Positions 8,311 through 16,482 of a stretch of 64,000 nt of DNA are shown piece by piece. This DNA is from Candidatus Altimarinota bacterium (lineage in GTDB: Bacteria; Patescibacteriota; Gracilibacteria; JAUYGZ01): positions 867,096 to 931,095 of the forward strand of contig JARGOK010000001.1 in the NCBI GenBank assembly GCA_029233985.1, in the 5' to 3' direction. How positions within the stretch are numbered: the stretch's first letter is position 1; the number at the start of each line of letters is the position of its first letter. Made by a program: the position numbers and the translations under genes. The notes beneath the pieces are model-generated. The model was not told where the DNA came from. It ran no database searches and was given only the letters and a program-made list of their open reading frames with translations.

Positions 8311-8688
8311 TTATTCTAACTCCATCAGCTGATGGTTTTTATAACGAATTTTAAGACGGTCGATGATGGCGAAAGCGATGAGAGAAGGTATCATGGAGGT
8401 ATTCTCTACACTCATGATCTTTTCTTTAATGTAGTCTTCTGGGACGTCGATATCGTAGAGGACTTGGTAAACATCAAAGAGACTGCGGTTGAGGAGCCTG
8501 TTTATTTTAGGGAGGATCGCTTGAGTGATGGTGTTTTCGATTTTAGAGCAGGTTTCGGGAGTCATGTCTTGGGAGTTGAATTCGCTGAGGTCGAGATGAT
8601 CTTTGATGAGGTTCATTCGGTATATTTTATCAGCGATTTGCTGATAGATGGAGAAAGGGTTTAGTTTGGGGTTTTTTGCGAGTTCCAT
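8311..8688 (-). CDS. orphan protein, ~125 residues
   Basis: I do not recognise this protein. The reading frame is open from 8736, but that TTG lies inside the terminator of the upstream lipoprotein gene. I therefore place the start at the ATG 8688 (MELAKNPKLNPFSIYQQ). The product is a mostly helical acidic protein with no signal peptide or membrane segment. It is isolated between cca and a lipoprotein on the same strand. Confidence 0.5.
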   Translation of the reverse strand: MELAKNPKLNPFSIYQQIADKIYRMNLIKDHLDLSEFNSQDMTPETCSKIENTITQAILPKINRLLNRSLFDVYQVLYDIDVPEDYIKEKIMSVENTSMIPSLIAFAIIDRLKIRYKNHQLMELE

Positions 8689-8720
8689 GATGAGAGAAGA
8701 GTATAGGGATACTTTATCAG

Positions 8721-8750
8721 AAAAAGGCCCAATCAATTGAGCCTTTTTTT
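8721..8750 (-). terminator. terminator of the lipoprotein gene (bidirectional)
   Basis: Arms AAAAAGGC (8721-8728) and GCCTTTTT (8741-8748) form a perfect 8-bp stem, extended inward by four more pairs after one mismatch. A T-run follows in both directions. It lies just past the stop of the gene at 8767. Confidence 0.8.
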
Positions 8751-8766
8751 GATGGTGTGTTGGAGA

Positions 8767-9294
8767 TTATTTTGAAACCTCGAATGTTTTCATGATTTTT
8801 TCGTAGGTTTCTTTGTTCTCTTCCAAATAGTATGCGCCAGCTGTGTATCGCATATCGTTTGAAACAAGTGAGAAGTATGGAGTTCCAGCTCCTGGTCCTG
8901 TCGATACAGCGTAAGCCCAGGTGTTATTGAGGAATGTTTTGAGAGATTTATACTTTAGAAACTCTTCTTTGGAGTTCAGAAGATCTTCAGTTGTGTCTGG
9001 AGCGGTGTTTGAGATCATAAATTCGAGTTTCCTGACGTTTCCTTTAGCTGTGTTTTGTACTGGTGGGTAGAGAACAAAATGTGTTAGTCCAGCTGCATCA
9101 AGATCCCTTTTAAGTCCATCATCGACAAGTCTCCAGTCATTAGGGTAAGAAAATGAAAGATTGTGTTTTTCTGATGTATATGGAGTCCAATTGCTGAGAT
9201 CGAGTTGTTTAGCAGGTTGTCCGATCGATGAGCATCCACTGAGTACTAGTGATAAGGAAATGAATATCCCTGAGTAGAGTGAAATCTTTTTCAT
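8767..9294 (-). CDS. predicted lipoprotein, 175 residues
   Basis: Residues 1-20 form a typical signal peptide and end in the lipobox LSGC, with lipidated C21, so the protein is expected on the outer face of the cytoplasmic membrane. The mature part is about 155 residues, with segments such as NLSFSYPNDWRLVDDG and FVLYPPV that resemble PsbP-like or other small extracytoplasmic folds. No catalytic motif is visible. It is monocistronic, followed by a strong terminator, and divergent from trmD. Confidence 0.75.
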   Translation of the reverse strand: MKKISLYSGIFISLSLVLSGCSSIGQPAKQLDLSNWTPYTSEKHNLSFSYPNDWRLVDDGLKRDLDAAGLTHFVLYPPVQNTAKGNVRKLEFMISNTAPDTTEDLLNSKEEFLKYKSLKTFLNNTWAYAVSTGPGAGTPYFSLVSNDMRYTAGAYYLEENKETYEKIMKTFEVSK

Positions 9295-9411
9295 ATGAAA
9301 GAGTGTTATCTGAAATAAATGTTTTCTAGAATATAATACGGTCCTTCTTAGGAAATATTACATGTTCAATTAAAAAAATTGGACATGCAATGATATGTGC
9401 TTCAACTGTGC

Positions 9412-9417
9412 TATAAT
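9412..9417 (+). promoter_or_regulatory. TATAAT -10 box for trmD
   Basis: A perfect TATAAT lies 26 bases before the trmD ATG at 9443. No convincing -35 is present at the right distance. Its position rules out the in-frame ATG at 9395 as the main start. Confidence 0.45.
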
Positions 9418-9442
9418 GAATGCTGATATTGTTAATATTTGT

Positions 9443-10099
9443 ATGAATTTTACGGTTTTATCATTGTTTCCGGAGATGTTTGAGTCGTTCCAACGCGATT
9501 CTATTGTTGGACGAGCCGTGAAGGAAGAAAAAATCAATTTTGAGCTGATGAATATTCGTGATTTTGGAATTGGTAAGCATCGTCAGGTGGATGATACGCC
9601 TTATGGTGGTGGGGAAGGTATGTTGATGATGTGTGAACCGCTCTTTACTGCGTTTGAGAACGTAGAATGTAAAACTAAAAACGTAAACAAAAGAAGAATA
9701 ATATACATGACACCACAAGGAGAAAGCTTTACTCAGCAGAAGGCGGCTGAATTGGCAGAATATGATGAATTGGTGATTTTGTGTGGTCGGTACGAGGGTG
9801 TAGACCAGCGGGTGAGGGATGAACTGATTGATGAAGAGATTTCGATTGGGGATTATGTGCTCACAGGTGGAGAGATCCCGGCGATGGTGGTGATGGATAG
9901 TGTGATTCGATTGCTTCCTGGAGTGCTGGGGAAAGAAGGATCTCATGTGAATGATTCTTTTTCAGAGGCTTTTGATGGGAAACGTGAGCATCCGCATTAT
10001 ACCAAGCCGGCTGATTTTAATGGAATGAAAGTACCTGATGTGCTTCTCTCTGGAAACCATGCGGAGATTGAGAAGTGGAGGAGGGAGAATTTACGATGA
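9443..10099 (+). CDS. trmD: tRNA (guanine37-N1)-methyltransferase
   Basis: Methylates G37 next to the anticodon and prevents frameshifting. The start at 9443 ([16 protein letters not shown]) matches the family and lies just downstream of a TATAAT box; total length is 218. The SPOUT knot is visible: PYGGGEGM at 53-60, [11 protein letters not shown] at 114-124, and [11 protein letters not shown] at 134-144 followed by LPGVLG. D171 in NDSF corresponds to the catalytic aspartate. The protein is slightly short at the C-terminus. It ends with TGA and overlaps the convergent gene on the other strand by nine bases. Confidence 0.95.
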   Translation: MNFTVLSLFPEMFESFQRDSIVGRAVKEEKINFELMNIRDFGIGKHRQVDDTPYGGGEGMLMMCEPLFTAFENVECKTKNVNKRRIIYMTPQGESFTQQKAAELAEYDELVILCGRYEGVDQRVRDELIDEEISIGDYVLTGGEIPAMVVMDSVIRLLPGVLGKEGSHVNDSFSEAFDGKREHPHYTKPADFNGMKVPDVLLSGNHAEIEKWRRENLR

Positions 10100-10915
10100 T
10101 TGGAGTGTTATTTTATTGAAATACTTGTCAAAGGCGATCCGAATGAATTCGGATCTTTTGATATCTATACCTTCATTATCTCTCATATGATGAATAATAT
10201 TTCTTAGCCGCCCTTCTGTTTCAAGACTGATTCTGAGTTGTTCTTTCTGCAATGACTCATCTCCATTTGCTTGCCCTTTTTTCATGCCTAATTGGAATGG
10301 TTTTTTCTTGTTGGTTGGTGCTTCCACAACGTTGTATCTTTTTTCTAAGAGGTCTAAATGTTGAATAATTGCAGCTTCAACAAGCCCTGATAGTTTTAAT
10401 GTCCTATCAGTCTTTTGCATTCTTTTCCATTTGTATATTTGGTCAGGTCTGAAGTATCCAGATATAGGAGTGTTTTTCTTCGAGACTTTCTTTTTTGGTG
10501 TATCCATTATTATTACAGGCTTTTTTTTCTTCGAAGTTTTCTTTTTAGGAATATTAACAATGATTGAGGGGGTTTCTTTAGATATTGCCTCAAGGAGCGA
10601 GTCACGAATAAAGGTTCCTATACTATATTTGATTTTTTTTATTTCTAGAAATGATATGGTGTCCTGTACTTTATTTGCTAAGGAAGAATTGATGGTTACA
10701 TCAAAACTATCGCTGCCATTTCCTTCTCTTAGTTTTGAAATTGATTGTTTTGATTTTGGAAATTTCTTTCCGTGATTGTGGGAAATTTCTAATTTTTCTA
10801 TTTTCCTTCTTATAGCTGAAGTGAGGAGTTTTGGAAATGAAGCATTATTGTCTTCCAGAAAAACTATAATTGAGGTTTGTTCTCTTTCGCCAAGCTTGAG
10901 TTGTACGTTTTTCAT
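10091..10915 (-). CDS. tandem ribbon-helix-helix-like DNA-binding protein
   Basis: By eye the 274 residues contain three clear and one short copies of a strand-helix-helix pattern typical of Arc/MetJ repressors. Copies lie at about residues 13-43 (short), 69-113 ([11 protein letters not shown], then [12 protein letters not shown]), 150-193 (ISGYFRPDQ, then [13 protein letters not shown]) and 225-269 ([10 protein letters not shown], then [13 protein letters not shown]). Copies two and three are joined by a Lys-rich linker holding the repeated motif PKKKTSKK / PKKKVSKK. Normal family members are single-domain dimers, so this would be a covalently linked array. Its promoter region carries a matching inverted repeat. 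The fold assignment is an inference from pattern alone. Confidence 0.6.
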   Translation of the reverse strand: MKNVQLKLGEREQTSIIVFLEDNNASFPKLLTSAIRRKIEKLEISHNHGKKFPKSKQSISKLREGNGSDSFDVTINSSLANKVQDTISFLEIKKIKYSIGTFIRDSLLEAISKETPSIIVNIPKKKTSKKKKPVIIMDTPKKKVSKKNTPISGYFRPDQIYKWKRMQKTDRTLKLSGLVEAAIIQHLDLLEKRYNVVEAPTNKKKPFQLGMKKGQANGDESLQKEQLRISLETEGRLRNIIHHMRDNEGIDIKRSEFIRIAFDKYFNKITLQSS

Positions 10916-10930
10916 GGAAATTTTATCTAG

Positions 10931-10984
10931 AATGATGCGTATCTTTTTGGCGCATCATTATATGTTGTTTTTTTTGTTTTTCAA
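10931..10984 (-). promoter_or_regulatory. promoter with overlapping inverted-repeat operator
   Basis: On the minus strand, TTGAAA (10979-10984) and TATAAT (10957-10962) are 16 bases apart. A perfect 9-bp inverted repeat, AATGATGCG (10931-10939) and CGCATCATT (10951-10959), overlaps the -10 box and the expected start site and ends 15 bases before the gene. This is the classic position of a self-repressor operator. It could also form an RNA hairpin, but no T-run follows on the minus strand. Confidence 0.6.
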
Positions 10985-11040
10985 TAGTTTTGCTTGCTGT
11001 GCTTTATTTCTTGAGTTTTCATTTGGAGATTGGTATTTAA

Positions 11041-11073
11041 AAAAAACGCTTCATATTATGAGGCGCTTTTTTT
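11041..11073 (-). terminator. terminator of the Tat lipoprotein gene
   Basis: An inverted repeat with arms around CGCTTCAT and ATGAGGCG, flanked by A and T runs of six to seven, lies eight bases after the stop of the upstream minus-strand gene. It has one mismatch and can work in both directions. Its arms resemble the operator half-site seen at 10931-10959. Confidence 0.7.
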
Positions 11074-11080
11074 AAATTTT

Positions 11081-12442
11081 TTAGCGGGTGTTATTGTGCA
11101 TGGCATTTAGAATGTCTGGTCGACCAGCTATTCCTTGGCTGGGTCTGGCGAGGAGATTGCTGCCTTCGAAGACTTCGACGAGGAGTTTTCTGGTGGGTGC
11201 TACTGCTAGTCTTGCAATTTCTAGGTCGTTGATGGCATTGATTCCATCGGGAATGAGGCTGCTCCCTTGGAAAGCTGGCAAAAGAATGTGTTGTTCTTCG
11301 AGGTTGATACCAGCATTGGTAAGTCGTTGGAGTTGGTTGATGACGAAGTCTTGGTAGCTTGTGTGATAGGGCCCATATTGAGCGATTACGCTAGGATCAC
11401 TTGTATCTAATCCTGCTGCATGAGCTACTGCATCAGGAAATCTTTCATAAAATGCTAGAGCGAGTTTTGCTCCTGCGTTTATGATTTGTTGAGCAGCAGT
11501 GATACTGAGGAGGTTTTTTGGGGATTGTGCAAAGAGGCTGGTAGCTTTTGGGAACCAATCTTGATTGATAATACCAATGCAGTATACAAAGATCTCGAAA
11601 TTTCGTCCTCCCATAGTCTGGATAAGGTCTGCAATATTGGTTGCTGAAGCACTGTTGATATCAGCAGGGTTCATGAGATCGTCGGCGTCGTAAGTCGGGT
11701 CGAGGATATCTTCTGCATCGATCACAATTCCGCTCCCCATCGCTGGATACCCTGATAATGGAGAGGTAGGTTCTGTTTGTATTCTACTAGCTAGTCCAAA
11801 TCGATCTACTCCAGTGTCGGCTACTTGTCTGATGAGCACTTGGACATTAGTTTTTATAGTGTTGTCTGAGAGAAGGACTTTTCCGGGACTATTGGGGTTT
11901 GTGATGGGAGAGGTGTCTTCTTCGGTGACGGAAAGACGAAGATAAGGGGTCAGCCGAATAAAGCCTGGAGGGAGATTTCCTGCAATCTCTATATTTCTCA
12001 GCATCGTTAGCAGTGGTTGGAAAGCAATATTTGCGACGGTTTGGATACCACTATTGGAATTAAGGCCGACATCCATTCCATCTGGTGTAACGTTTCCAAG
12101 AAGATAAATTGGAATGCGACGATTTCCTCGTTTGAGTTGTTCGATAATTTCAGCTTGGACTTCTGGGCCTGGATTGGATACGTCCGCGAGCGTGTTAAAA
12201 CCAAAAATTGTACTGTATTCAGCAGTGGTTGGTACTGTGCTAGGGATTACAAAGGCCCCAGGGCTTGGAGGAGGTTGTGGAGTAGGTGGTACTGATCCAG
12301 GTGTGGATGATTGAGAGCTTGATGAATTGGTATTTGGGACTTGTCCTCCACAGCCCGATGCTAAGCTAAAGAGCGACGCACCTGCTATTTTCAAAAAGTT
12401 CCGTCGATCATAATTTGTTTCAGTTTCTGGATAAGATTTCAT
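11081..12442 (-). CDS. Tat-type lipoprotein of unknown function
   Basis: The N-terminus has a twin-arginine motif DRRNFLK (residues 12-18), a short hydrophobic stretch and a lipobox SGC with C31. This suggests folded export and lipid anchoring. A Ser/Pro-rich linker (about 34-68) precedes a ~385-residue domain that I do not recognise. Segments such as GFIRLTPYLRLSV, GIVIDAEDILD and ARLAVAPTRKLLVEVFEG might fit a barrel-like glycosidase fold, but this is weak. The start ATG 12442 is chosen because the promoter -10 box at 12468-12473 makes the GTG at 12466 unlikely. The gene stands alone. Confidence 0.6.
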   Translation of the reverse strand: MKSYPETETNYDRRNFLKIAGASLFSLASGCGGQVPNTNSSSSQSSTPGSVPPTPQPPPSPGAFVIPSTVPTTAEYSTIFGFNTLADVSNPGPEVQAEIIEQLKRGNRRIPIYLLGNVTPDGMDVGLNSNSGIQTVANIAFQPLLTMLRNIEIAGNLPPGFIRLTPYLRLSVTEEDTSPITNPNSPGKVLLSDNTIKTNVQVLIRQVADTGVDRFGLASRIQTEPTSPLSGYPAMGSGIVIDAEDILDPTYDADDLMNPADINSASATNIADLIQTMGGRNFEIFVYCIGIINQDWFPKATSLFAQSPKNLLSITAAQQIINAGAKLALAFYERFPDAVAHAAGLDTSDPSVIAQYGPYHTSYQDFVINQLQRLTNAGINLEEQHILLPAFQGSSLIPDGINAINDLEIARLAVAPTRKLLVEVFEGSNLLARPSQGIAGRPDILNAMHNNTR

Positions 12443-12467
12443 GTAGAGTGTTAATAGATTGGGCACT

Positions 12468-12497
12468 ATTATAGCATGGATCGTTATTTTATATCAA
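12468..12497 (-). promoter_or_regulatory. sigma70-type promoter for the Tat lipoprotein
   Basis: On the minus strand, TTGATA (12492-12497) and TATAAT (12468-12473) are 18 bases apart. The transcript should start near 12461, about 19 bases before the chosen ATG. Confidence 0.6.
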
Positions 12498-12498
12498 T

Positions 12499-12804
12499 AT
12501 GCCCCTTTCTTTTTATATGGATGCATTTTTTCATTCAGCTCGTGAGCTTTTATATTCTGAAGATGTTTTGTATCTGAATATCAAGGTCATTCCTAAAGCT
12601 CAAAAAACGTCTTTTGTGGAACTGATGGAGGGAACTGAAGGAGAGCAGATTTTGAAGGTAAAGGTGGCAGCGGTTCCTGAAAAAAGCAAAGCGAATAAGG
12701 CGTTGTGTGATTTTTTGGCGAAGGAGCTTGGTGTCTTAAAAAGACAAGTCTCTGTTGTGAGAGGTCAAACGAGCCAGCGTAAGGTGATTAAGATTCATCT
12801 TTAA
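12499..12804 (+). CDS. DUF167 (YggU) family protein
   Basis: The 101 residues match the small DUF167 family: LYLNIKVIPKAQKTSF, then LKVKVAAVPEKSKANKALCDFLAKELGV, and QVSVVRGQTSQRKVIKI at the end. The molecular role of the family is not established. The start could be the ATG at 12499 or at 12517; the conserved part begins well after both. The stop overlaps the convergent membrane-protein gene by four bases. Confidence 0.82.
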   Translation: MPLSFYMDAFFHSARELLYSEDVLYLNIKVIPKAQKTSFVELMEGTEGEQILKVKVAAVPEKSKANKALCDFLAKELGVLKRQVSVVRGQTSQRKVIKIHL

Positions 12805-13502
12805 ATGACTCCAAGGCTGTTGAGGACCCCTGTAGAAAGGGCGGTGACAATGCATGCTGCCATCACGATTCCAAGGAAAATATAGAAAAGAGCTTTTCCC
12901 ATTGGGATATTAAAGAGGAATGCTAAGAGTGATCCAGTCCAGCTTCCTGTTCCAGGGATTGGGATCCCTACGATGAGGATCAGTGCTAGTCCACCCCAAC
13001 GGTAAAATTTGTCGCTATGTTGTGCGCTGACTTTTGCATAAAACCAATGAATGATGCTTTTCTCTTCTATGGCTGCTTGGTAGGCTTTGTGAGCGACCAA
13101 GTACATGATGTAGGACCAAAGAGGGATTACGATGAGGACAGCGAGGTACCAGATGAAATTTGAGATGTTGTATTGGTAGAGTACGCCTTGTCCAAGACCT
13201 GTAAGCAGAATAACGAGGAGATAGAGGAGTTGCATCCGGTTGTTTTCTACGAAAACATCATGGAGCCAGAGAACGGTTGAATTGATACGTGGTGCAGCAT
13301 GCTCGTGAAGCCACTCTGTGAGTTGAGGAAGGCACCAAAGAATGATGATATTGGGAACCATATTCCCAAGTATTGCAGCTATAAAAACAAACCAAATAGG
13401 GAGTTCTGGATGTCGTGCTAGATAGAAGGGAATTGTAGCTCTGAGCTCCGTAATGGGGAGCATGGACCAAAAGGCGATGTTGGTGAAAAGGTTTAAGCTC
13501 AA
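12801..13502 (-). CDS. small multidrug export (COG2426) family membrane protein
   Basis: A 233-residue protein with about five to six membrane segments. The family's hallmark motifs are present: PITELRATIPFYL near residue 16, and GIPIPGTGSWTGSLLAFLF near 184. Members are annotated as putative small multidrug exporters, but transport has rarely been shown. A plausible promoter lies upstream (TTGCCC, 17 bases, TATGAT on the minus strand at 13596-13624). It is convergent with the DUF167 gene. Confidence 0.8.
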   Translation of the reverse strand: MSLNLFTNIAFWSMLPITELRATIPFYLARHPELPIWFVFIAAILGNMVPNIIILWCLPQLTEWLHEHAAPRINSTVLWLHDVFVENNRMQLLYLLVILLTGLGQGVLYQYNISNFIWYLAVLIVIPLWSYIMYLVAHKAYQAAIEEKSIIHWFYAKVSAQHSDKFYRWGGLALILIVGIPIPGTGSWTGSLLAFLFNIPMGKALFYIFLGIVMAACIVTALSTGVLNSLGVI

Positions 13503-13595
13503 GACGAAAGGATGATAGAGGATTGAGAAGGACTGCTACGACTACAAAGATACCCAGAACTGAGGAGGTCTTTTGTATCTCTCTTAACGAGTTTT

Positions 13596-13624
13596 ATCAT
13601 AGTGTGAAATGAAGCTTTGGGCAA
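13596..13624 (-). promoter_or_regulatory. candidate promoter of the COG2426 gene
   Basis: On the minus strand, TTGCCC (13619-13624) and TATGAT (13596-13601) have a 17-base spacer, about 95 bases before the gene. Confidence 0.4.
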
Positions 13625-13660
13625 TTCGGAGTTGACTTGTTAGAGGATGACTTTTGGGTA

Positions 13661-13689
13661 TTGTCAAAGATGTGGTGAGTTGATACTGT
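13661..13689 (+). promoter_or_regulatory. candidate promoter of dnaN
   Basis: TTGTCA (13661-13666) and TACTGT (13684-13689) have a 17-base spacer. The leader of about 90 bases includes a 14-base perfect palindrome (CCCCTTAAAAGGGG, 13717-13730). No DnaA-box cluster is visible nearby. Confidence 0.45.
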
Positions 13690-13784
13690 GAGTGTGTTCA
13701 TCTCTCTGACTCCTAGCCCCTTAAAAGGGGAATTGAGCCTCCTTTCTTTCTTGATTATTTCAAAATTTTTCTAATCCCTTCCTC

Positions 13785-14894
13785 ATGAAATTCCAGTGTA
13801 AACAATCAGACTTGAGCCATGCTCTTGATGTGGTTGCACATGTGATCGATACGAATGTGACGTTACCGGTTTTGAATAATATTTTGTTGAGAGCTGAGGA
13901 TGGGAAGGTGTATTTTTCAGCGACGAATTTGGAAATGGCAGTGAATTATTGGATGGAGGCTGAAGTGATGATGGAGGGGGCAGTTACTGTGCCGGCCAAG
14001 CTCTTGTCGGGATACGTGAGTTTGCTCAAGGATGATCAGCTGGAGTGTGCTTTGGGTGAAGGGCTGACTTTAGCGATTACTTCTGCTGGGTCGAAGACGC
14101 AGATAAAGTGTATTGCCGCTGAGGAGTATCCTTCAATTTCGCCAATAGAAGAACTTGTGAAGATTGATCTTCCTTTGGCAATAGTTCCTGAATCGATTAA
14201 TCAGGTGAGTTTTGCTTCTTCTTCGACGAGTACACGGCCGGTTTTGGCTGGAGTATACTGTGAAGTCGGTAAGAGTACTCTGACGATGGTAGCGACGGAT
14301 AGTTTTCGATTGAGTGAAAAGAAAATCACTTTGGATCAGCCTGTTACGGGTGAGGCGAATTGTATTGTCCCTACTCGAGCTGTTGCAGAGTTAGCTCGTT
14401 TGTGTGGAAAGGTTTCTGGTATTGAACGAGTAGAGATGGCGCTTGGGAAAAATCAAGTGATGTTTACTGTAGGAGAAGTTCAGCTCTATAGTCGCTTGAT
14501 TGAAGGAAACTTTCCAAATTATCGTCAGATTCTTCCTGATGAAGTAAAAACATCGACGACTTTGTATACCGCTGACCTGACTCGTGCTGGGAAACGGATT
14601 AATCTTTTTGCGAAAGAGAATAATAATAAGGTGTTGTTTGATTTTCAAAAGGATAGCTTGGATCTTTCGACGCCTGCAACTCAAGTGGGGACAGAAGAAG
14701 GAGAGCTTCCGATTAGTTTGGATGGGGAGCCTGGACAAATTGCCCTGAATAGTGAGTTTGTTCTCGATCTTCTAGCTCATCTCGGATCTGATCAGGTCGA
14801 TATTGGAATGAATAATAGTACCTCTCCGGCGGTGTTTCGCCCAGTGGATACGGATGATTTTTTGCATATTATTATGCCTTTAAAGCTTCAATAA
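13785..14894 (+). CDS. dnaN: DNA polymerase III sliding clamp (beta)
   Basis: Ring-shaped processivity factor that tethers the replicative polymerase to DNA. At 369 residues it has normal length for three repeated clamp domains. Visible landmarks are the N-terminal MKFQCKQSDLSHALDVV, the second-domain RPVLAGVYCEV and ATDSFRLSEKKI, LIEGNFPNYRQILPDE, and the C-terminal AVFRPVDTDDFLHIIMPLKL, including the usual P-L-(K/R)-L end. It is not next to dnaA or an evident origin. A short nonamer repeat and an ArsC-like gene follow. Confidence 0.95.
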   Translation: MKFQCKQSDLSHALDVVAHVIDTNVTLPVLNNILLRAEDGKVYFSATNLEMAVNYWMEAEVMMEGAVTVPAKLLSGYVSLLKDDQLECALGEGLTLAITSAGSKTQIKCIAAEEYPSISPIEELVKIDLPLAIVPESINQVSFASSSTSTRPVLAGVYCEVGKSTLTMVATDSFRLSEKKITLDQPVTGEANCIVPTRAVAELARLCGKVSGIERVEMALGKNQVMFTVGEVQLYSRLIEGNFPNYRQILPDEVKTSTTLYTADLTRAGKRINLFAKENNNKVLFDFQKDSLDLSTPATQVGTEEGELPISLDGEPGQIALNSEFVLDLLAHLGSDQVDIGMNNSTSPAVFRPVDTDDFLHIIMPLKLQ

Positions 14895-14928
14895 GACGAT
14901 TAAGATTATTCTGATTATTAAGACTATT
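14893..14928 (+). repeat. four tandem 9-base units between dnaN and the ArsC-like gene
   Basis: Four consecutive imperfect nonamers of the type AAGAYTATT (first unit AAGACGATT) fill the 39-base spacer, starting on the dnaN stop codon. No coding capacity is implied. Confidence 0.5.
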
Positions 14929-14933
14929 AGGAA

Positions 14934-15284
14934 ATGAGTGAGTATATTATTTATCACAATCCGCGTTGTCGAAAGAGTCGAGAGACCTTGGCACTGTTGC
15001 AAGAAAAGGGGATTGAGCCGGTTGTTCGCTTGTACCTGGAGGACGTTCCAAAGGTAGATGAATTGGAGAAGATTGCCGTGATGTTGGGTATGAAGCCGAT
15101 AGAGTTTACTCGGCGAGGGGAGACGGTTTTTAAGGAATTGGGGCTTTCGAAGGAGACTTCTGATGAGGAGCTCCTGGCTTGTATGGCGGCTCATCCTATT
15201 CTGATGGAACGGCCGATTGTGGTGAAGGATTTGAAGAAAGCGGTGATAGGGAGACCACCTGAGAATGTGCTAAAAATATTGTAA
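14934..15284 (+). CDS. arsC: ArsC-family reductase
   Basis: A 116-residue protein of the glutaredoxin-like ArsC/Spx superfamily. The residues used by arsenate reductase are present: C12 in HNPRCRKS, R60, R93 in MERPIVV and R107 in IGRPPE. The single active cysteine with a CxxS arrangement fits the ArsC branch and differs from the CxxC of Spx. No other arsenic genes are nearby, so the true substrate is uncertain. It lies 39 bases after dnaN and may be cotranscribed with it. Confidence 0.8.
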   Translation: MSEYIIYHNPRCRKSRETLALLQEKGIEPVVRLYLEDVPKVDELEKIAVMLGMKPIEFTRRGETVFKELGLSKETSDEELLACMAAHPILMERPIVVKDLKKAVIGRPPENVLKIL

Positions 15285-15308
15285 GAGTCTTATCTATGGG
15301 CATGTATC

Positions 15309-15336
15309 TTGCTTTTTTTTATAAAACTAGTACAAT
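15309..15336 (+). promoter_or_regulatory. candidate promoter of the 328-residue orphan
   Basis: TTGCTT (15309-15314) and TACAAT (15331-15336) are 16 bases apart, and the gene's ATG is at 15363. Confidence 0.5.
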
Positions 15337-15362
15337 TTATCCTTAAACTTTAAGTAATTTTT

Positions 15363-16349
15363 ATGGCTGGTCTTTCAGAATCCCTTCGATTTGAAGATGA
15401 TAAGGAGCTTAATGAGTCGATGAAAAAACTTATGCTTCAGTTTAAACAAGAAGTTGCGAGTAGCCCATTTCAAACTGTTCCACCACTACCGTTTGGAGAA
15501 GATGTGGAGATGGCAACGTCTATGGATGGTGGTGAATTGAGAGCGGCTGTGAGTCTGAGACATGATGATATGATGATTCAGCTAATTACTACCAAGACAA
15601 ATATTCTGGCTCTGGTGAAAAATGTCCAACGGTATATTGGCCAGATGGAGCTTTTTGTGAAAGGTGATGTCGATCAAAAGCGTGGATTAGCTGCTTTAGT
15701 TGCTACAGGAGATCGGTACTATGATGAATTTCAACGAAGGCCAAAGGTTCTTTTTGATTTTGTGAAACGTGAGAAGTTGGATCGAGCAGCTGCAAAGAAG
15801 TGTTATTATGTACCACAAATATGCGCCATTATGTATTCTATATTAGATGGCAAACATTCTGACGATACGATTATGAAGACCTATGAATTGGGATACTTTT
15901 TGCTACAGGAAACAACAACTAAAGAAGTGGAATCAGGAGCTCGAGTACCACGAAAAAGTGAAGAAATGAATGATGTTGAAGTGTGGATGTCTGTTCTTAT
16001 TCTTCGCATGACGTATGAAAAAATGAGTACTGCACATGATGTTTATGCACGATTGGATAAAGAAGATAATGATATGAGGCGTCGATTGATTAGAGAGAAA
16101 GCACGTGGCCGAATGCACTATGATTCACAAATTGCTGAGCCTTTTCATTCACTTATTGCCACCAGTAAGCAAGGATATGTATTCCAAGCCCGAGATGAAT
16201 TAATGAAGATTTTGAAAACAAAAGCTGAGTCAGGTCGTATTGCTCCAATACCAAAATCATTTAAAGAAGCGATGGCTGAACTAACTATTGTTCAGGATTT
16301 GAAATTTCAGCATCTGCTTACTTGTTTTGTCGACCTTATTCTTGGGTAA
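15363..16349 (+). CDS. orphan soluble protein, 328 residues
   Basis: I do not recognise this protein. It is all-helical by appearance and has no signal peptide, membrane segment or catalytic motif. Residues 1-30 are acidic (LRFEDDKELNESMKKLMLQF), a central part is Lys/Arg-rich (KREKLDRAAAKKCYYVP), and the C-terminus (TIVQDLKFQHLLTCFVDLIL) is hydrophobic. It has its own candidate promoter and T-rich sequence before the ATG. Codon and base composition match its neighbours, which suggests a lineage-specific gene, not a recent arrival. Confidence 0.6.
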   Translation: MAGLSESLRFEDDKELNESMKKLMLQFKQEVASSPFQTVPPLPFGEDVEMATSMDGGELRAAVSLRHDDMMIQLITTKTNILALVKNVQRYIGQMELFVKGDVDQKRGLAALVATGDRYYDEFQRRPKVLFDFVKREKLDRAAAKKCYYVPQICAIMYSILDGKHSDDTIMKTYELGYFLLQETTTKEVESGARVPRKSEEMNDVEVWMSVLILRMTYEKMSTAHDVYARLDKEDNDMRRRLIREKARGRMHYDSQIAEPFHSLIATSKQGYVFQARDELMKILKTKAESGRIAPIPKSFKEAMAELTIVQDLKFQHLLTCFVDLILG

Positions 16350-16482
16350 GCCTTCCTCTTGAGTTTTTTTGTCAGTTTGATACTCTTTTTGAGCTCCTTT
16401 AGAGGAGTTTGACATCTTATTTGTGCTCTAAACCAATAGCTTTTCGCTGTTGGCCTTAAGATGTGGTGAATTCTTATTTTTT

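Noticed and set aside
8689-8736. Longer start of the 8311 orphan
   Set aside because: The TTG start lies within the stem of a terminator for the upstream gene.
9395-9442. Upstream in-frame start for trmD
   Set aside because: The perfect TATAAT at 9412-9417 lies inside this stretch, and the family begins at the ATG 9443.
13503-13784. Replication origin next to dnaN
   Set aside because: No cluster of TTATCCACA-like boxes, no dnaA gene and no clear AT-rich unwinding element beyond the general AT bias.
16394-16407. Hairpin CTCCT/AGGAG before mfd as a terminator
   Set aside because: Only five base pairs and no T-run after it; a TTGACA at 16409-16414 follows but has no convincing -10.
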